Source: Euborellia annulipes (Eukaryota > Arthropoda > Insecta > Dermaptera > Anisolabididae). Taken from it: DNA of 64,000 nucleotides. This document shows, piece by piece, positions 44,928 to 55,689 of the stretch (position 1 is its first letter; every line of letters begins with the position of its first letter). The translations under genes and the position numbers were made by a program. Under the pieces are notes generated by a model. The model made no database searches and was not told the DNA's origin. It was given only the letters and a program-made list of their open reading frames with translations. The stretch is from contig JAKCPI010000928.1 of assembly GCA_023213315.1 (NCBI GenBank), positions 1 to 64,000 on the forward strand, in the 5' to 3' direction.

Positions 44928-45760
44928 TTGTGTGTGAACAAAAACAAGTGTAAATATATGATTGTAAACAAGGGAAATAGAATTGTGAACAATGTTAATA
45001 TAATGATAAATGATTATAAATTGGAGGAAGTGGAAAAGATGAAATATTTGGGCGTGATAATAGATAATAGATTAAATTATGTAGATCATTGTAAATATTT
45101 ACTAAATAAAATGTCTAAAAAAACCCATTTCCTTGGAAGAATAGGAAAGAATTTGTCCAGGGGAACGAAGTTGTTGTTATATAAAACATTGATAGAGCCA
45201 CATATTAACTATTGTAGTACATTGTTAAGTAATCTACCAAAATATTTGCTAGATGAATTGCAGAAAAAACAAAACAAATGTATGAGAATTGTATTGAAGT
45301 GTAGTAGATATACAAGAATTAAAGATATGTTGGAGGCTCTAAATTTATTAAGTATTGATGAAAAAAATATTTGTAAACTCCCAAACTGTAATTTATAAAA
45401 TAAATAATGGTTTAATGCCATCATACTTGAACGAAAAAGTTAAATTAAATGATTGTAAATACGAGTTAAGGGACACAAATAAATTAATAGTCAATATATG
45501 TAATACAACTAAGAGACATAAAACAATTTTTTATAAGGGAATATCTGATTATAATAAATTACCTGGGGAAATAAAAGGGTTAAAAAATAATGTTAAAAAA
45601 TTTAGAAGTTTAATTATAACACATGTTAAGGGGAAAAGAGGAAATTGTCATTGAACTGAATTGTGATTAGGGGAGAGGAAGAAAGAAAAATAATGTAATT
45701 CATATTTATGTATTTATAATATTTTCTTCAAAATAAACTTATATTATTATTATTAGAAAA
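44928..45760 (+). pseudogene. LINE 3' end, CR1/jockey-like RT tail
   Basis: Residues NKNKCKYMIVNKG, EKMKYLGVIIDNRLNYVDH, KLLLYKTLIEPHINYCSTLL and LQKKQNKCMRIVLKCSRYT are the thumb and C-terminal part of a non-LTR reverse transcriptase. A frameshift near 45378 moves the tail to another frame (VIYKINNGLMPSYLNEKV, then YNKLPGEIKGLKN). A 3' UTR follows, ending in an (ATT)n tail near 45740-45757, as in CR1/L2-related LINEs. Everything upstream of the thumb is missing: 5'-truncated copy. Confidence 0.9.
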
Positions 45761-45967
45761 TTAGAATTTTTTAGAAATATATTTGAATTAAAAGTTAAAA
45801 GAATTTTTTTTTTAAATATCTACATAATACTAAGTTATGATTTAGTGATGTATTTATGCCAGAGTTCTATAGTTTAAGCGCCTCTATATGCACTCTGACT
45901 GGTAAAAATATTAATCGTTTTTAACGGTCGATCTAATTTTTGTACATAATAGACCTACATATCTATT

Positions 45968-46116
45968 GAGACTAAAGCCCGGAAGTTAGGCAGCCCAAAT
46001 GGCACACGCACCCTAAAGCGTCTTGTCTGTGTGAGGAATACCTTTTTCAAAGCAGACAAGAAAGCCTTAGTGTGCCTGCGCCATTTGGACTGCCTAACTA
46101 CCGGGCTTTAATCTCA
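45968..46116. repeat. Fold-back repeat, ~60-bp arms
   Basis: gagactaaagcccggaagtt, aggcagcccaaatggc on the left pairs with gccatttggactgcct, aactaccgggctttaatctc on the right; the loop is about 30 bases after a further gtcttgtctg/cagacaag pair. No hammerhead boxes and no coding sequence. Confidence 0.82.
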
Positions 46117-46129
46117 CTATTTGGTTGGT

Positions 46130-47080
46130 GTATTAAATACAAGTAAAGAATTTATTTATTTAATATTTTATTTAATGCATAAAAAATTTTTACTATACAA
46201 AATATAATATAAAATTTCCTGGAATAACGAATAGGAGAAAAGATATCCGATGATGCAGCTCGAACTATTCGCATAATATACTATTTTCCAAGAATCATTT
46301 TAAAAGATTCAATTTAAATATTGGATTAAAATCAAAAACTGCTCTTTTAGAGGATAAAATTTGGCTGATACTGTAAAGTTTTTTTTTTTTTTATATATCA
46401 ATCAAAAGCTTATTTTTTACTTACAAGGGAAGTGTACGGCCTTCTCCTCACCGATTTGAACGAAAATTTTTTTATGTGTAGTACTTGATGTAAAACAAAT
46501 TCTGTTAAAGCGGTATTTTAAAATATACCCTAGTACACTTAACAAGGGTAAAAAATTTAGTTTTTCTTTTTTATCTCATTTTCCAATGGCATCGGCTTAC
46601 TTATTAGGATGTTTTAATTCTTGTGGCATGTCCTAAGAAATAGTTGTTAAAAAACGAGGAAAACTTTAGTTTTTTTTTTTTTTTTTTAATTAAAATTGTA
46701 GTTAGATACTTTGATCTTATCATCTTCGGCCAAAATTAAACTATCAATAAATTCTTCTAGTTATTCATGATAGAAGAGGCATTTCAAATGCGGACGATAT
46801 GAAAGTGAGAGAGAGAGAGAGAGAGAGAGGTGATTAGCAGCCTAGAAGCACGTCAAGGCTCTCTCTTTTGAGGTGTGCAGATATTCCATTTCGCACAGTT
46901 ATGTGATATAGATAGATAGATGAATGCATCATGTCCCGAACGTTCGCCAAATTAAAATCTTCACAGGAGTTATGCGAGAAATTCAAAGTTTTTACTTTCT
47001 CTTACCTATTGAATTGAAAACAGTTTTATTCTTTTTGTTTTTATAGATTTGTGAATACTGCACATCAACTTTTTTTTAGT
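46130..47080. other. AT-rich stretch with GA microsatellite
   Basis: A (GA)n run lies at 46806-46829 and T runs at 46380 and 46670. No gene was recognised. Confidence 0.45.
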
Positions 47081-47738
47081 TTCTCTTACCCTATATATGA
47101 AATATATAGAGAAAGTATTGCGATCATTTTGTTTTGTTTTTTTAAGCTCCTACCAATTAAAAAAAATTCTTTTCACTTTTTTTGACGAATTTTTTTTAAT
47201 TTTGTGAAGGAAAACTTTTCAAAACCTTCACCAATGTAAAAAGAAAAGTGTATAAAGGAAAATTTTTTATTATACTCGGTTTATTATTTCCTTTAGAAAT
47301 TTGTTTGGATGGTCTTGAAGTTTCGCTTTGTATTTCTGTTAGTGATTCCATTTCTAAGTCTCTTACCTTTATAGATTATATAGAGAGAAAGTATTGCTGT
47401 CATCAGTGGCGTAGCAAGGATTTTTGGCGCCATGGAGCGACTCAACTGCTGGCGCCCCCCCTCACCCCTCGAACACTACCATCAATCGGTAACCGACACC
47501 CCACCCTACCACGGTAAAAAACGTTTGACCCCTCTGACCATATAAAATGTATGCTAATTACTGATAGACTACTATTCTTTACAAAGTTTCATTCCTAGTA
47601 AGAAACCTAGTTTGAATTTATAACCAGAGATTTAAATATAAATTGTATTGGATTCGGAATAAAAATAAAATAATTTCTGTATTTAATAAACATGTATTAT
47701 ATTTATATTATCTCTACTAAGGTAACATAGTATGCTAA

Positions 47739-48301
47739 CAGCGGCGTAACTAGCCTTTGAGGGGGCGGAGGGGGCGAAGCTCAACAGGGGCGCTGTTTTT
47801 TGCTCGACCTTTTTTTTTTTTTTTTTTAGTATTCGAATCTCGTTCGGGCTTTTTTTGTAATTTTTTTCCGGATTTGTGATATAAAACGAATTTATTATGA
47901 AATATCAAAAAAAGGCCGTAAATTTTTGGGAAAAAGCAGCTTAATGCTCCTGGGGCGGGGGGGGGGGCCCCCTTGGCCCCCACCTGGATACGCTACTGAT
48001 ATTAACATATATATAGAGGTAAGAGAAAGTAAAAAATTGTAATTATAAAGCCTCTATATACATTATTTATTATTTTTGGAATTAAATTCATTTAAAATAG
48101 TAGAATTCAAGTTGTAATATAATTTTAAAAGAAAACAATCAACTTTTTTAGACAATCGATGGAAAGAATATGATAAAATCACATTCCCTGGGCTATATAT
48201 CTTAGAGGCCGTAGGGCGCTTATGCCGGTTTCGAGGGGCGCCAAGGGCTCGATGCGCCTGGGGCGGGGGGGGGGCCTCGCCCCCACCTAGTTACGCTACT
48301 G
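47739..48301. mobile_element. hAT-like element nested in another
   Basis: It has ends CAGCGGCGTAACTAGCC and CACCTAGTTACGCTACTG with exact 8-bp duplication TATGCTAA (47731-47738, 48302-48309). It shares tttgagggggcg, gaagctcaac and gccggtttcg blocks with 39838-41324. A family P end piece and a partial extra terminus (47980-48030) lie inside. Confidence 0.9.
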
Positions 48302-48375
48302 TATGCTAACCATCTTATTGTTTGGAAATCAATAAGATGGTTAGACAGACTCATATTTAGTCAACAAAAGCAAAT

Positions 48376-49060
48376 ATTTTACTTTCTCTTACCATATATG
48401 TAATATATATATAGAGAGAAAGTATTGCGATTCATGTCAAAAATTCGATGTCGAGATTTTGATGGATCTTCACGTTTTGAGGTCCCCTGAATCCAAAAAA
48501 GTGGTTTTCGCGACATGGTCTGTCTGTGTGTGGGTGGGTGGGTGGGTGGGTGGGTAGGTGTGTGTGTGTTCAATTTTAAGCATGAAGGAATTGAGCTATG
48601 AGGCTGAAATTTTATATTTAAGTTAAACACCCCCCGGGACCGGAAAAATAAGCTTTTAATCAAAATCGGCCAAAGAGTACTAGTACTTTACTGATGTACT
48701 TTTTCAGTTTTTTTCGATTTTCTCAAAATTTGCTCCAACGATTTTTTTTAAAATTCAAAAATCAATTATTTTTTTGATGCTCTTTAAAATGTATATTCTC
48801 ATTTTGCGATTGAAATCTTCTGAAGACCACTTTACTCTTGTATTTCATAGGGAAGATAGGAGAAATGGTTGCCATGGTAACAAAATATAAATATTTTCCC
48901 ATACTTATAAATTTTACATCTGAATTCAAATGTTCCGTACTGTCGGGAACTAAATATATGTCGACACAAAAATCTGGTGTGACAAGCACAGAACACAACT
49001 TTCGATTACCGAAGGTAAGAGAAAGTTGTGTGCTGTACGCCAGTCACACCAGATTTTTTT
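48376..49060 (-). repeat. Family P, near-complete copy
   Basis: It starts TTTTACTTTCTCTTACC, closes a hairpin at tatagagagaaagt, then has gatgtcgagattttgatgg, a GTCTGTGTGTGGG-type microsatellite, ccccccgggaccgg, agtactagtactttactg, ttgccatggtaac and gtactgtcgggaac. It ends in an 85-base palindrome between AAAATCTGGTGTGAC and GTCACACCAGATTTT. It matches 61405-62065 in reverse over its whole length. No coding capacity. Confidence 0.88.
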
Positions 49061-49779
49061 ATTTTATTTTGTCTACTTTTAAAATTAAATTTGAATAAAA
49101 CGGGATAATATATTTATTTATCTTTGGCCGTGAATCCTAACGTTTGTGATTTTAAATAAAAAAATGCATAGAATTCTATCAAAAAACAACAGAGCAAAAA
49201 TTAATTGATTAAAGGATCCAAATAATTTTTTGTTCTACAAAAGGATCAAAATATAGACAAAAAATTAAATAAAAAGTATTATTTATTCTATGTGCCCGGC
49301 GCCCCCACCCTGCCCTCCGCCCTGGAGCCGCCGCTCCACTCGCTCCTCCGTCGCTACGCCACTGGCTGTCATGTCAAAAGTTTGATGTCGAGATTTTGAT
49401 GGAAATACACGTTTCCCAAGAATTCAAAAAATAGTCTTCCTCAAAATGCTCTATGTTCAAAATTAAGTATGAATGAAATGAGTTACGAGGTCGAAATGTT
49501 ATATTTAATCCAAGTACCCCAGGGACAAGCGAAAATAATATTTTAAATAAAATCGACCAAAGAGTACTAGTACTTTTCTGATGTACTTTTTTTTTTCTCA
49601 ATTTTCTTGAGATCCGCTCTAACGATTTTGATTAAAATTCATAAATCGATTATCTTTTTGCTGCTCTTTAACAGACTATTTTGCGGGAGCTACTTTTTTG
49701 GACTCAGAGGGCCTCAAAACGTGTATTTCCATCGAATTTTTGACATAAATGCAATACTTTCTCTTTATGTATTAACATT

Positions 49780-51730
49780 TTGTCGATGGAAAATTGTATT
49801 GTATTAAGTTCTATAGGACTTACATTGCTTGTTTTTATACATTCTCCTTTGGACTTGAGAATAACAGAACGTTCTTTTTTAAGTTTTCTACTGTATTTAA
49901 AAGCCGAGAGTCGGTGGATTTTGGTCCCCTTATGTCATTAGAAATATCTTGCCTAAATTAACTTAAATTAAAAAAAAAAAGTGAACTTGATAAAATACAA
50001 TTTTCCATCGACGATATATATTGTAAATGAAAGTTAAAAATAATTGGAATATTTCTTAAAATTTCCCAATTAATTGAGATATATTTATAAGCCATACCTA
50101 CTTGAACTAAAAATAATTTTATCTCTATTGTGATAGGTGAAAACTTTCATTAAAAGTTTATCCTTTTCTTCACTCTCGTTAATAATTTTCAATAACGATC
50201 ATATTGACTAGAAATTAATAACGTTTATTTCGCATATTCCTTTTACTAAACTTTTTTAATAACTTATTATTATAATAATCGCGTATTTATTTGTTTATAG
50301 ATAGATATCAATAAAACGTTATTTTTTATTGGAATATTTCAAACGTTAATTTACAAGTAAAAGTTTGTTGGCAAAAAAAAAAAAACAAATAAATTAATTA
50401 AAATTTTTTTTAAACTCTTGAAAGCAAAAAAATCCAACGATTCAAAAATTAAATATTGAACGAGCGAACACCTGGTATCATACTTATATATAAAGCGCTT
50501 AAACCGGTGTTCGATGTGTGAACCCACCAATCAGGCAGGCCTCAGGGATAGCGCTGATTGGCGAAATTCAGAGAGGGTGGAGTCGGAGAGGCAAATTCAA
50601 AATTTTTAACTACTAAACGCGTACGAGACGCTGCCCGCCAGGGCCAAGTTGATTATGGCGCGGCGAAGCCGCGGGAATTATGAAAGAAATGTTTAAAATT
50701 ATTAAAGCCCTAATTTAATTATTACGCTTTTTTCTGATAATCGAAGTATTCATATACTATATATTTATTAAAGAAATTTAACAAGGCTAATAAACTGAAT
50801 GATCTTAAATGGATATTGTTTAACAAATTAACTTAAAACGATTATGAAAATCTTAATTGAATTTGTATCTGACAATCTCCCATGAAGGTGAACATTTTGT
50901 CCCGGAAACTAATTGCCTTGAATCTAACTATAATCTCATTAAGGGTGTCTTAATTTGATAATGACTTTGTTCAATGCACTTAAGAAACACTTCTGATAGT
51001 AATAATAGTTGCATTATTTGTTGCACATTTAGAACAAGCCACATCCTCATTTTAAAGCCACTCTCAAAGGGCTGAACTCGCTTAGGCTAAGATTCAATTT
51101 TTTATATATATATCTTCTATCTTATATAAAAGAGCGCGCGAGCAAGTAAATTTCATCACAATAATATGATTATTCTAACCAAATTGTAAAATATATTCGC
51201 TTGGTATTTGATGAAAATTTTATTTTATCGCCTTGCAAAAGGGGAAGAAAAAAGCACGAGAAAAAGAGAGAAGAAAGTTCTTTTTTTTTATTTAATGAAG
51301 ACATTCTTGATTTCGAAATTTGATATAAGTTAAGCCTAATTTCAAGTTTATATTCATATATTATCCAACTCCCATCTATATTCATTTCGTTTTATTATAA
51401 TAATAATGCTTTGTTGTTGTTGTTGTTGTTAAATCTTCTTAGGAAATAATTAGTTACTCAATTTGGGTTTTCTTTCTTAAAGAAAGAAACTCATTTATTT
51501 ATATACACCCATGGTGATTTGATATTATTTATTAATTAAAAAATTAGGTAAATAGAGCCCTTATTTCTGGCATTACTTGGAGATCGACAAGTGTTATCTC
51601 CAATTGGAAAGAAAGAAAGAATTAAAGAGTAATTAAAATCATCGGAATAAATTTTCCTTTCTTTTTGAACTTTACAGATGTAATTTTTTAATTTTCTAAT
51701 TAATTAAACAAAAATGAAAGATATACATTA
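49780..51730. other. Low-repeat non-coding region
   Basis: AT-rich except for the 50460-50670 patch. It contains (TTG)n at 51411-51430 and a TATATAAAAG with CpG-rich flank at 51122-51140. No exon was recognised. Confidence 0.4.
50480..50650 (-). promoter_or_regulatory. Possible minus-strand CCAAT/TATA promoter
   Basis: Reading the minus strand, a GC-rich patch (gcggcttcgccgcgcc, 50650) is followed by GCCAATCAGCGC (about 50560), an inverted CCAAT (TGATTGGTGGG, 50528) and TTTATATATAAG (50485). The order and spacing are promoter-like, and the strand agrees with the aquaporin. But nothing links them, and AT-rich DNA gives TATA-like words by chance. Confidence 0.25.
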
Positions 51731-51734
51731 TAAA

Positions 51735-52330
51735 GAGCTTCTAAAAAATAGTTGATATATGAATTTTAATCAAAAACGTTAAAGTCAATTTGAGAAAATC
51801 CGGAAAAAACTGAAAAAGTATTTCAGTAAAGGGAGCGTACAAGTATTACGCAACGAAGATTGAAGATTTTTTGACCCCCTCCCCCATGTAACGTAACATT
51901 TTTCTGGACCCCCCTAGACGTTACGTAACGCTCAAGTAGCCATTGTTTATCTAAAAGTCACAATTATGTTGCGCAAAGTATCGTTTAGAAAGTCGCTAAA
52001 ATACCAGTTACGATAAGGCGTTATTCAACCCCCTCCTCCCTTTGTAACGCATGGTAACGTTTTACGAGACCCCTCCCCCCAAATTGTCGTTTCGTATTAC
52101 TTGTACGCAAAATCCCAAAATACTAGTACTTTTTGGGCGATTTTATTCAAAAGTTTATTTATTTTAATAGATAGACAGTCAAACTGACCAATTGGGACCT
52201 CAAAACCTTTTTTGGACTCAGGGGACCTGAAACCGTGTATTTCCATCAAAATCATGACATCGAATTTTTGACATAATAGCCAATCTTTCTCACTACTCCT
52301 ATTACATATATAGGTAAGAGAAAGTAAAAA
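51735..52330 (+). repeat. Family P copy interrupted by a MITE
   Basis: It runs from tgaattttaatcaaaaacg through gaaaaaactgaaaaagtatt, is interrupted at 51831, and resumes at 52117 with aatactagtactttttggg to the end GGTAAGAGAAAGT. Confidence 0.75.
51831..52115. mobile_element. MITE with GCGTACAAGTA termini
   Basis: GGGAGCGTACAAGTATTACG on the left pairs with CGTATTACTTGTACGC on the right. The inserted sequence is exact relative to uninterrupted family P copies (cagtaaa / aaaatactag), giving a duplication of 3-4 A-rich bases at most. Superfamily not assigned. Confidence 0.82.
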
Positions 52331-52339
52331 ATTCACAAT

Positions 52340-53055
52340 AATACTTAGAAATTTAATGAAATATTCACTTTTATTAATTAAAATCAAAAATCTTAAAATA
52401 ACTAGAGAGTTTCTCATTTGATTTTTCCAATTCAAGTTCGAATATTAAAAAAAAAAAAAATTTTTTTCTAAAAAACAAATTTCAATTTTGTTTTTTTATT
52501 TATATCCTTCCTTAATGAAACGAAATTGATTTCTTTTTGTAAATGAAATTTTTTTTCGCTAGAGATCAAAATATATACGTATATTCATTAGGGAAGAGGA
52601 AATTAGCCTTTTTCACCCCGTTCCCATTGAGTTGTCCTCCCCAACCCCCCACTCCCCCCTTCCTCGCCCTCCCACTCTCTGCTAAATAAATTCCTGCGCA
52701 CATCCCATGCCTCTCTCTCTCTCTTTCTCTCTGTTTAAGTTTATCAAATGTAAATATTCCATCGTAAATGAAGTCGTAACACTCATATACTGATTTATAT
52801 TACAATTTATTAAAAAATTTATCTAAATAAATAAATAAACATTTTAAAATAAAGGGAAATTTATGTATAATTATAGGTTTGAGAAAAATGAGATATGAAT
52901 AATTAATTTTCAATTACCCTTTGAATTTCAATCTGATTCATGTTCAAGTGAGAAATCGAACTAAAAAAAAGAGAGAAATAATTTCATTGTTGTTGTTAAA
53001 ATTGTTGAAAATTTATTACTTAAAATAAAAGCGTGGAGCGCTTATTAAAAACTAA
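52340..53055. other. AT-rich stretch with pyrimidine tracts
   Basis: C- and CT-rich tracts lie at 52610-52730. No gene or element boundary was seen. Confidence 0.5.
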
Positions 53056-53059
53056 AGGC

Positions 53060-53258
53060 ATCGTTTTCCAAACAAGGAGGCGCGAACATTAGCCACAGCG
53101 AGCAATGTTATTCTTTTTTCTTACTTGGTTTGTATTAATAATTTTTTAGCAATAAAAATGTTTGTTTGTATAATATAAAAAAAAAAAAATGGGAGGAGGA
53201 GTCATATGATTAAATATTTTTAAAGGCGTAGTGGTAACATAAAGTTTGGAAACCACTG
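53060..53258. mobile_element. hAT-like MITE, reversed third copy
   Basis: It has left tcgttttccaaacaagg, right AAGTTTGGAAACCACTG, with ggcgcgaacattagcc and gattaaatatttttaaaggc inside. It is the reverse of 24306-24553. Confidence 0.7.
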
Positions 53259-53369
53259 GCTTAAGATATTGTCTATTCTTAGACTCTCGGAACCGCCTCG
53301 AAGCGCCCCACGCTTTTATTTTAAGTCACGAACATTCAACAATCATTGAAGTCAGTATATATATAAACA

Positions 53370-53590
53370 GAAGGAGTAGGTGCAGCCAAAACTAAAAAGC
53401 CTCCGATTTTATTCAATCCAATGAGACGTTTCGGGTTAATTTTATTGACCCATCTTCAGTCTTTCAAAATTGTTAATGCCGAAGATGAGTCAATAAAATT
53501 AACCCGAAACGTCTCTTTGGATTGTAAAAAAGTAAAAATCGGAGGCTTTTTATTTTTGGCTGCACCTGATCCTGCTCCTGTTTAATATTC
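53370..53590. repeat. Fold-back repeat with hammerhead cores in both arms
   Basis: Arms run ggagtaggtgcagccaaaac, aaagcctccgatttt to their complements at 53540-53585. Minus strand: CTGAAGA (53453-53459), GGGT...ACCC helix II, GAAACGTC (53425-53432). Plus strand: CCGAAGA (53479-53485), then GAAACGTC (53506-53513). One arm therefore has both boxes intact and the other has a single change. Confidence 0.82.
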
Positions 53591-55350
53591 AACAATTTCA
53601 ACATCAACAATGAAATTATTTCTCTCTTGAAATGATCCATAAATATCAAGTTTCAGTCCTCTAGCTCATCAGGAACTCTTGAAAATTGACTGCATATGGC
53701 TTCAAATAAAGTACCACATTAGTTTGGTCTATTTTAATTAATTTTAATATAATGCGTTGACATTTGAAATTTTCCAGAATATTAAGTTTCAAACCTTCAG
53801 CTTAACGAAAAGTGTCTTAAAAATTGACTAAAAATTGATGATCTTGAAAAATGTAAACATTAAAAAAAAAAAAACTTTTTCGGCCTTTTACAAATTTGCT
53901 ATAATTTAATGATTAATACGCCATTTTGAATTACATAAAATTTAATTTTGAAACTACATACATACACACTGTATGTTATTAAATATATCTCAGATTTTTC
54001 GCTCCCAAATTTTCTCACGCCACTCATATATGTTCTTCGGAATTCTTTTCTCTTTAAAATAAATTTGATTCTAATCAGCTATTATAATCAAAAGCTATAA
54101 ATTTCATGATCCTAAATCTTTATTTAAAATTCTTTATTTGCATTTGTGCATTGAGGGGTGTTTTTTATGCTGAAATTCGCAATTTTTCTAATCGAATCGA
54201 CTATTCAGTTGGAAATGAATTTAAATCCGTCGTCGTGGATGTGTCTTCAGAATGCATGGAATGCAAAAAGAAGGAAAAAAAAAATTGTTAGAAAATGAAT
54301 TTGATGAGAGTTTATTAGAAAAATAATTCTTTTAAAGATGAAGGAATTTCTTTTTAAAGTGTAGACCGGGCGCTGGAGATAGTTGAGAATGCAAAATATG
54401 AGGACAGAATTCTGTCAATGAATTTGGACTGAGAATAGCTCCCAGAATAAGGATCCAGATCTTGCCTGGCCAATTTTTGGTCGGAAAAAATTTATATTTT
54501 ATCAGCAAAAAAAAAATTCCCTAGCGTGAAGTCAACAGTCACGGGAACAACGATCACTAATACTTTATTATTATTTATTTAAACTAATTCCTATTTTTAA
54601 AGTACCGGTATATCCAATAATTGATTAATCTTATCTTTTTAAAATCTTTCATTACTAAAAGTCATTTAATGAAAAATCACAAAATTATTTGCATAAATCC
54701 ATCCACTTTAGAATGAAATCACTCTTTTTATATGTTTTTCTCACTCTCTCTCCCTCTCTCTCTCTCTCTCTCTCACTCCAATTTTGTTTGCGAATTTGAA
54801 ATTAAGAATCTTGTTCGGAAATTTATTGGTCAAATTAAACTTAAAACTAGAATGGACAATTTGAATGGACGCTTAACATGAAATCCGAAAGCTTTTCATT
54901 GGATTTTGAAAGTCTTATGGGGTTTTTTTATTTTAAGAGTTTTTTTTTTTTTAAACTCGTAATTATTCCTTTTTCGAAAGTTTTTATTTTTATAATCATT
55001 AATAGGATTAGAGATTTCAAATCAGAATAATAATTTCCAAGAGTAATTTGCGTCTTAGATCTTTATGGGGAGTACAAGTAACTCAAGCTAAGGCAAGAAC
55101 TTCAATTCCACTCTACGCTCATTCACAAGCCGATTGTTTAATTCTTACCGAAAATAAATTCAAGGGTTGAAGAAAAAAGTAAAAATTACATAGCCTAGTA
55201 TTTTTTTAAATTGTAGTTCCTTGGAGCCACCTACCCGATTTTTGCTCCGTTTTGCGTAAAGCTGCGGTAGTTAGTACTAAAAGTACATGAAAAAAGTTCA
55301 TAATACTTTCGAATTATCTCAATAGACTTAGAGAATTTTTTCATGTGGTT
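53591..55350. other. Non-coding region
   Basis: A CT microsatellite lies at 54740-54776. Patches of balanced composition (54361-54500, 55060-55150) have no recognisable product on either strand. The 61-codon frame at 54106 has no domain. Confidence 0.4.
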
Positions 55351-55352
55351 TG

Positions 55353-55680
55353 TAGGGTCCGACCGAAACAAGATTTTCAGCCGAAACCGAATTTCGGCCT
55401 CATTCTTAGTTCCGAAATATTAAGTATTTCCTATACAAAATTCATATCATTTTACTTTTTTTTTTGAAATTTTTTTTCCCTTCCGTGAAAATCATTTTAC
55501 CTTTTTTTTAGGGAGACTAAATTTTTCCGCCCATTTTTTTCTCCCTCAAATCATTTGACCTTTTTTTTTGAATGCGAGTCTCATCCCATCTTTTCAAACT
55601 TAGGTTTCGGCTACTTTTTGGCCGAAACCGAAACCAGGATTTTCGGCCGAAACTGAAACTGGTCGAAACCGAATATTCTG
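55353..55680. mobile_element. CCGAAA-type hAT-like MITE, reversed copy
   Basis: TAGGGTCCGACCGAAACAAG at the left and GGTCGAAACCGAATATTCTG at the right match the reverse of 11123-11497, as do the inner aaaatcattttacctttt and ctcatcccat blocks. The flanks show only a short TTTG repeat. Confidence 0.78.
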
Positions 55681-55689
55681 TTTGTTTAA

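Larger units (their letters stand above)
47404..49364. mobile_element. hAT-like element, 2 kb, containing two insertions
   Basis: It has ends CAGTGGCGTAGCAAGG and CGTCGCTACGCCACTG with exact 8-bp duplication GCTGTCAT (47396-47403, 49365-49372). It contains a second hAT-like element (47739-48301) and a complete family P (48376-49060). Without these it is about 700 bp. No transposase ORF. Confidence 0.9.
47355..49672 (-). repeat. Family P copy split by a hAT-like element
   Basis: The 47355-47403 end (tatagagagaaagtattgct) continues at 49373 (gtcaaaagtttgatgtcgag, ttttgatgg) through caaaattaagtatgaatgaa to tgctctttaacag. The two halves are separated by the element at 47404-49364. A second, plus-oriented family P end follows at 49690-49775. 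Confidence 0.75.
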
